Assembly (NCBI GenBank): GCA_045656145.1
Contig: JAZOQP010000012.1
Span: 1 to 26,764 of the forward strand
Length of the DNA stretch: 26,764 bases
Source: SIG565 sp045656145
GTDB lineage: Bacteria; Bacillota; Clostridia; Oscillospirales; Acutalibacteraceae
Direction: 5' to 3'
Shown here: positions 23,305 to 26,764 of the stretch, piece by piece
Layout of the letters: each line of letters opens with the position of its first letter
Position numbering within the stretch: position 1 is the stretch's first letter
Made by a program: the position numbers and the translations under genes
The notes under the pieces: generated by a model
The model's input: only the letters and a program-made list of their open reading frames with translations
Told to the model about the DNA's origin: nothing
Databases searched by the model: none

Positions 23305-23604
23305 TTATTCGTGTTCTTTAATTATGCTTTGGCTAAACCCTTTATCGTTAAGAGAAATTATTCCGCACTTTTTCCCTACTGCGTGGGATAAAGTTTCTAT
23401 GTCGCTGTTTAACTCTAAAACCTGAGCCTTTCCATCGGCAAAGAATTTAATTTCTTTAAGACTTTTTGCCGAAATATCAGAAGCTACTACAATAAGCTTC
23501 GATTTTCCCTGCTTTAAAGCAGTTTTAGCAGAGTCCATACCGAAAGAAAGTTTCCCCGCCTTTGCGGCAAAACCCAAAAGGGTAAGTGTTTTAGAGTTCA
23601 TCAT
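23305..23604 (-). CDS. ylxQ: YlxQ, L7Ae-family RNA-binding protein
   Basis: A 99-aa L7Ae/L30e/S12e-fold protein. The start KTLTLLGFAAKAGKLSFGMDS and the segment KLIVVASDISAKS are typical of the YlxQ group, whose members resemble kink-turn-binding ribosomal proteins but whose role is not settled. Two ATGs lie in tandem (23604 and 23601), 5 and 8 nt after AAGGA; either is possible. It overlaps rnpM by 14 bp and lies just before infB, the conserved position. Confidence 0.92.
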   Translation of the reverse strand: MMNSKTLTLLGFAAKAGKLSFGMDSAKTALKQGKSKLIVVASDISAKSLKEIKFFADGKAQVLELNSDIETLSHAVGKKCGIISLNDKGFSQSIIKEHE

Positions 23605-23860
23605 TAAGTTCCTTTTCTAGTTGCTTATAAATTTCTTCGGAAATCTGGGTTTTAAAGGTGCGTTCAAGTCTTTTGGACTTGTGCGCTTTATTTAAACATT
23701 CGGTCCTGGCGCAAACATAAGCGCCTCTGCCGTTCATTTTACCGTTCAAATCAATTTTTATTGTATCTTCGGGAGTTTTCACAACTCGTATAAGTGAGCG
23801 TTTGGGCTTCATTTCGCCGCAACCCACACACATACGCATCGGTACTTTTTTAGTCTGCAT
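23591..23860 (-). CDS. rnpM: RnpM (YlxR), RNA-binding modulator of RNase P
   Basis: An 89-aa DUF448 protein. MRMCVGCGEMKPKRSLIRVV and GRGAYVCARTECLNKA are the family signatures, with four cysteines in two pairs. B. subtilis YlxR binds the RNase P RNA and has been renamed RnpM; it was earlier proposed as a nucleoid-associated regulator. The ATG overlaps the nusA stop in TAATG. The order nusA-ylxR-ylxQ-infB is conserved in Firmicutes. Confidence 0.93.
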   Translation of the reverse strand: MQTKKVPMRMCVGCGEMKPKRSLIRVVKTPEDTIKIDLNGKMNGRGAYVCARTECLNKAHKSKRLERTFKTQISEEIYKQLEKELNDEL

Positions 23861-24921
23861 TATTCCTCACCGTAGAAACCGCTTTCGGGGCGGATATCAA
23901 TTTTCCAGCCTGTAAGTTTTGCAGCAAGGCGTGCATTCTGGCCCTTGTTACCAATGGCAAGAGATAATTGAGAATCGGGAACGGTAGCGCGGCAAACCTT
24001 GGGGTTTTCGCTTAAAATTTCAACCGAGAGCACTTTAGCAGGAGACAGAGCCTCGCCTATGAATGCGGCAGCGTCATCGCTGTATTTCACAATATCGATT
24101 TTCTCGCCCTTTAATTCATCAACAATGTTATTAACTCTAGCACCTCTCTGACCGATACAAGCACCAACAGGGTCTACTTCGGGGTCAGGGCTGAATACTG
24201 CAAGCTTTGTTCTGGAGCCTGCCTGACGAGATACCGACTTAATTTCAATAGTTCCATCAAAAATTTCAGGAACTTCGGTCTCAAATAAACGCTTAACAAG
24301 ACCGGGGTGTGTGCGGGAAATCATAATTTTCGGACCCTTTTCGGTTTCCTTAACATCAACTACGTAAACTTTGATGTGGTCGCCCTCATGAAGTTCCTCA
24401 TCCGGCACCTGCTCGAGCTTCGGAAGAATGGTTTCGGTTTTGCCGATAGTAACATTAGCATTACCGGTTTTGGGGTCTATCTGCTGAACAACAGCGGTAA
24501 GAAGTTCATGATTTCTATCCTGGAACTCAGCAAATGTCTGATTTCTTTCAACCTCGCGTATACCCTGGCGGATAACGTGTTTTGCGGTCTGAGCCACAAT
24601 TCTGCCGAACTGCTTGGTGTTGAGCTTAATATCAACAAAACCGTTCTTGGTAGCCTTTTTGTCAATCTTTAATGCATCATCAGCAGTAATTTCGGTCATG
24701 GGGTTCACAACCTCTTCAACTACAGTCTTTCTAACAGTTACTGAAAATACCATCTTCTCGGTATCAATAACGCAAGAAACAACCTCTTCGTTGCCGTAGT
24801 CCTTTCTGAGTGCTACGATAATAGCGTTTGCAATTTTCTCAGCTAAATATTTCTGGGGGATTTCGCGTTCCTCCTCCATAAATTTAAGCGCCGCAAAAAA
24901 TTCTTTAGTATCTTTATTCAT
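23860..24921 (-). CDS. nusA: Transcription termination/antitermination protein NusA
   Basis: A 353-aa NusA of the short Gram-positive type, lacking the C-terminal acidic repeats of E. coli NusA. It contains the RNAP-binding N-terminal domain (about 1-125), an S1 domain (about 135-200), and two KH domains with GACIGQRGARV and AIGNKGQNARLAAKLTGWKIDI. It binds RNA polymerase and nascent RNA, and promotes pausing and intrinsic termination. I chose the ATG at 24921 with AGGA just upstream; a TTG four codons earlier lacks SD spacing. It is 27 bp after rimP and overlaps rnpM. Confidence 0.96.
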   Translation of the reverse strand: MNKDTKEFFAALKFMEEEREIPQKYLAEKIANAIIVALRKDYGNEEVVSCVIDTEKMVFSVTVRKTVVEEVVNPMTEITADDALKIDKKATKNGFVDIKLNTKQFGRIVAQTAKHVIRQGIREVERNQTFAEFQDRNHELLTAVVQQIDPKTGNANVTIGKTETILPKLEQVPDEELHEGDHIKVYVVDVKETEKGPKIMISRTHPGLVKRLFETEVPEIFDGTIEIKSVSRQAGSRTKLAVFSPDPEVDPVGACIGQRGARVNNIVDELKGEKIDIVKYSDDAAAFIGEALSPAKVLSVEILSENPKVCRATVPDSQLSLAIGNKGQNARLAAKLTGWKIDIRPESGFYGEE

Positions 24922-24948
24922 TTTTCCTATCAACCTTTCTGTTGTAAT

Positions 24949-25404
24949 TTAAAAATTCATATCATCAAGCTTTACAGCTACGATGTCTTTTTTATCAAAA
25001 TAAACTTCGTTATTTTCTAATCCTAGCTTAACGCCACCATCAAAGCCTACTAATGTTCCAAGTATCTCTTTGCTACCCTCGTAAGCTTTATAGAGCTTAA
25101 CCTTTACCTTTGAACCTATAAAACGCTCATAGTGTTCGGGGCGAGTTAATTGTCTTTCAAGTCCCGGGGAGCAAACCTCTAAATAATAAGATTTATCTAT
25201 CGGGTCGGCCTCATCAATAATGGGGTCTATCGCGTGGGAAACGGCGGTGCAGTCGTTAATATCAATACCGCCATCTTTGTCAATAAAAACTCTTAGATAA
25301 TAAGAAGCACCCTCCTTTAAAAAGCGCACATCCCAAAGAGTTACCCCACATTCCTCAACTGCCGGAAGAATGAGGTCAAAAATTCTTTCAGTTACACTTG
25401 CCAA
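24949..25404 (-). CDS. rimP: Ribosome maturation factor RimP
   Basis: A 151-aa protein of the RimP (YlxS) family. The N-terminal alpha/beta domain contains LWDVRFLKEGASYYLRVFID and INDCTAVSHAIDPIID; the motif YLEVCSPGLERQL and the SH3-like C-terminal domain follow. It acts in 30S subunit maturation. The start is best read as TTG at 25404, because GAGG lies 8 nt upstream; the GTG at 25413 overlaps the SD and an ATG is absent. It is the first gene of the nusA-infB operon and its SD is partly covered by a hairpin in the leader. Confidence 0.93.
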   Translation of the reverse strand: MASVTERIFDLILPAVEECGVTLWDVRFLKEGASYYLRVFIDKDGGIDINDCTAVSHAIDPIIDEADPIDKSYYLEVCSPGLERQLTRPEHYERFIGSKVKVKLYKAYEGSKEILGTLVGFDGGVKLGLENNEVYFDKKDIVAVKLDDMNF

Positions 25405-25414
25405 AAATATCACC

Positions 25415-25438
25415 TCTGGAAATTATAAAGTGTCCAGA
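25415..25438 (-). promoter_or_regulatory. Hairpin overlapping the rimP ribosome binding site
   Basis: TCTGGA (25415-25420) and TCCAGA (25433-25438) form a 6-bp stem in the leader RNA. Three bases of the AGAGG Shine-Dalgarno (25413-25417 on the minus strand) lie in the stem, so this fold would partly mask the start of rimP. No regulator is visible. Confidence 0.5.
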
Positions 25439-25439
25439 C

Positions 25440-25470
25440 AAAAACGAAAGAGCAGGTCGCCCTACTCTTT
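25440..25470 (-). terminator. Terminator-like hairpin in the rimP-nusA leader
   Basis: A 10-bp stem (25461-25470 with 25447-25456, one G-T pair) closed by a GNRA-type GCGA loop is followed on the minus strand by CGTTTTTG. It lies downstream of the rimP promoter and upstream of rimP, so it could act as an attenuator as well as stop spoVT read-through. Confidence 0.65.
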
Positions 25471-25493
25471 GTCTTTCTCCTTATGCTAAAAAT

Positions 25494-25522
25494 ATTATAT
25501 CACTATATATAATAAAAATCAA
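25494..25522 (-). promoter_or_regulatory. Sigma-A promoter of the rimP-nusA-infB operon
   Basis: On the minus strand, TTGATT (25522-25517), a 17-nt spacer and a perfect TATAAT (25499-25494) lie just after the spoVT stop codon. The transcript would begin about 80-90 nt before the rimP start. Confidence 0.87.
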
Positions 25523-25529
25523 GTGTTTT

Positions 25530-26054
25530 TTACATTTCTAATTCTCCGCCTAAAAACGAGGCGCAAAATAAAGCGAGTTTTCTCTCACTCTCATCAAAAT
25601 TTTCGGCATCTCCAAGCACTAAAACAACACCCGAAATATCCCCCGCCGCAATTATCGGCACAGCAAATCGAAGCCTCATCTCCGCCTTTTCAAATGCCTT
25701 TGTATCATTTTCAAATTCTCGGCTCTTGCGAGATAGCATAACCTCTTCCAGCACTTCGCCAACCTCAGCACCAATTAAATCTCGGCTGCCGCTACCCGCC
25801 GCCGCAATGCAGTGGTCTCTATCACATACAGCAAACGAGAATTCGCTTTGCTTCGCCGCCGAGCTCACCGCCGAGTGCGCGAAGGAGTGCATCTCCCCCA
25901 CAGGAGAATATTTTTTAAAAATAACCTCCCCTGACCCCGAAGTATAAATTTCAAGCGGATCTCCTTCTCTTATCCTCATTGTTCTTCTAATCTCTTTCGG
26001 GATAACAACACGACCCAAATCGTCTATTCTTCTAACTATTCCAGTTGCTTTCAT
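25530..26054 (-). CDS. spoVT: Stage V sporulation protein T, AbrB/GAF transcription regulator
   Basis: A 174-aa protein, close to the 178 aa of B. subtilis SpoVT. The N-terminal swapped-hairpin AbrB DNA-binding domain is KATGIVRRIDDLGRVVIPKEIRRT (about residues 2-25) and extends to about 50. A GAF domain (about 58-174) follows. SpoVT tunes forespore (sigma-G) gene expression in endospore formers. The ATG at 26054 has AAAGGAG 9 nt upstream; an in-frame extension to 26078 runs into the SD and is rejected. No clear sigma-G or sigma-A promoter was recognised upstream. It is divergent from an unknown gene and precedes the rimP operon. Confidence 0.93.
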   Translation of the reverse strand: MKATGIVRRIDDLGRVVIPKEIRRTMRIREGDPLEIYTSGSGEVIFKKYSPVGEMHSFAHSAVSSAAKQSEFSFAVCDRDHCIAAAGSGSRDLIGAEVGEVLEEVMLSRKSREFENDTKAFEKAEMRLRFAVPIIAAGDISGVVLVLGDAENFDESERKLALFCASFLGGELEM

Positions 26055-26125
26055 ATATAAATTCTCCTTTAATTTCAAATCGTGATGTTATTATTTGTGA
26101 TTAAAGGGAATTTATACTGCAATAA

Positions 26126-26154
26126 TTTACTTTTTAGGTCGATTGTGATATAAT
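26126..26154 (+). promoter_or_regulatory. Promoter of the divergent unknown gene
   Basis: TTTACT (26126-26131), a 17-nt spacer and TATAAT (26149-26154) on the plus strand lie about 20 bp before the GTG start at 26175. Confidence 0.78.
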
Positions 26155-26174
26155 AAATTAAGGGCGGTGATTTT

Positions 26175-26764
26175 GTGAAAATTTCTCTTGTGCTAAAAGA
26201 AAGTATTTATGATTGCAAAATAAAAATAATCGATTCTCACGGTGAACGATATTACTATATTCCCGCTTTATGCGAGGAAGGGATGACTTCTTCAATCATA
26301 GCAGAAGTTTTTGATAATGAGTTTTCTCTATCCCTTGTTCCAATAACGGCAGACGTAAAATCGGCTTTAAACGAAATTGAAGAAAACAATTGGAAAGATA
26401 AACTTGCTAAAAAGGCAACCGCCTTTTTAATGAATTCGCTTGATAAAATAATTTTGCGTGTGGGGTGTGATTATAACATTGTAGATTTGCAGGACGGCGA
26501 TCGTTTGGATATTACTTTACAAAGTTATGTATTTGGAACATTCGACCGATCTGATATATTAGAGTTAGTTCCTACGTGTTATGCCTTTTTCGAAGTAGCT
26601 AATTTTAATGAATATTACAAATTGACCGACGCTTACGAGACCAACCGAAAAGATGTGCTGAAATTTGCCAAAACATTTGCTTTTGCCGATGTTCTTGGAA
26701 ACGGGTTTTTTCTAACTCTATTTACATATCCGATACAAGTGAGTCGGGTTAAACGTTTGACAAA
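26175..26764 (+). CDS. Hypothetical protein, partial (runs off the right edge)
   Basis: An open plus-strand frame starts at GTG 26175 and stays open to the window end, giving at least 196 residues. GGGCGGTG upstream is a plausible ribosome binding site, and a good promoter precedes it. The protein starts MKISLVLKESIYDCKIKIID and reads as soluble and mixed alpha/beta, with no membrane segment, signal peptide or repeat and scattered single cysteines. I do not recognise a family. The first 60 residues alternate hydrophobic and polar residues in a beta-like pattern; a helical, charged region follows (about 60-90). Divergent from spoVT, but a sporulation link is only a guess. Confidence 0.72.
   Translation, partial: MKISLVLKESIYDCKIKIIDSHGERYYYIPALCEEGMTSSIIAEVFDNEFSLSLVPITADVKSALNEIEENNWKDKLAKKATAFLMNSLDKIILRVGCDYNIVDLQDGDRLDITLQSYVFGTFDRSDILELVPTCYAFFEVANFNEYYKLTDAYETNRKDVLKFAKTFAFADVLGNGFFLTLFTYPIQVSRVKRLT

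Noticed and set aside
26055..26125. A sigma-G promoter for spoVT on the minus strand
   Set aside because: A GTATA-like -35 is present but no matching -10 at the right distance could be found, so I do not call it.

Overview
The window looks like chromosome from a low-to-moderate GC, endospore-lineage Clostridia bacterium, most like the Oscillospirales/Ruminococcaceae group. The evidence is strong purine-rich ribosome binding sites, sigma-A type promoters, a SpoVT regulator, the sepF-ylmH-divIVA division cluster, and the Firmicutes gene orders miaB-ricA-mutS-mutL-miaA and rimP-nusA-rnpM-ylxQ-infB-rbfA-nrnA-truB-ribF. Genus or species cannot be assigned from the sequence alone. Almost every gene is on the minus strand, so biological order runs from high to low coordinates.

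Layout by coordinate. 1-350: start of rplU (ribosomal protein L21, cut by the window edge) with a leader and a near-consensus promoter. 359-14895: one long, tightly packed transcription unit that starts at a promoter before miaB and ends at a strong hairpin after tktB. It carries miaB, a Cys-tailed ricA-like gene, mutS, mutL, miaA, an HlyD-like membrane protein gene, yggS, sepF, ylmH, divIVA, lspA, rluD and a two-gene transketolase. 14882-17332: a small accessory block with an intact FGGY sugar kinase, the C-terminal third of a glycyl radical enzyme, and facing away from it the C-terminal half of an AraC-type regulator. The last two are 5'-truncated at one shared junction. 17336-17727: tRNA-Arg(UCU) with its own promoter and terminator, whose 3' tail is duplicated as a 92-bp direct repeat. 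17742-25522: the translation/transcription operon rimP-nusA-rnpM-ylxQ-infB-rbfA-nrnA-truB::ribF, in which truB and ribF are a single fused open frame. 25530-26054: spoVT. 26126 to the end: a divergent plus-strand gene of unknown function, cut by the window edge.

How the genes fit together. The right operon handles transcription elongation (NusA, RnpM), translation initiation (IF2), 30S maturation (RimP, RbfA), tRNA pseudouridylation (TruB), flavin cofactor synthesis (RibF) and nanoRNA turnover (NrnA). The left operon combines tRNA A37 modification (MiaA plus MiaB, with a Ric-type protein next to the Fe-S enzyme), mismatch repair (MutS/MutL), division-site assembly (SepF, YlmH, DivIVA), lipoprotein processing and central carbon metabolism.

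Most of the window is ordinary housekeeping sequence. The least ordinary items are the TruB-RibF fusion, the double-truncation scar between a glycyl radical enzyme gene and its probable regulator, the duplicated tRNA tail with an anti-T-arm sequence and an extra hairpin module, heptamer repeats that fill the gap before mutS, and a terminator-like hairpin in the leader of the nusA operon. I found no CRISPR array, transposase, phage gene or recognisable defence system.
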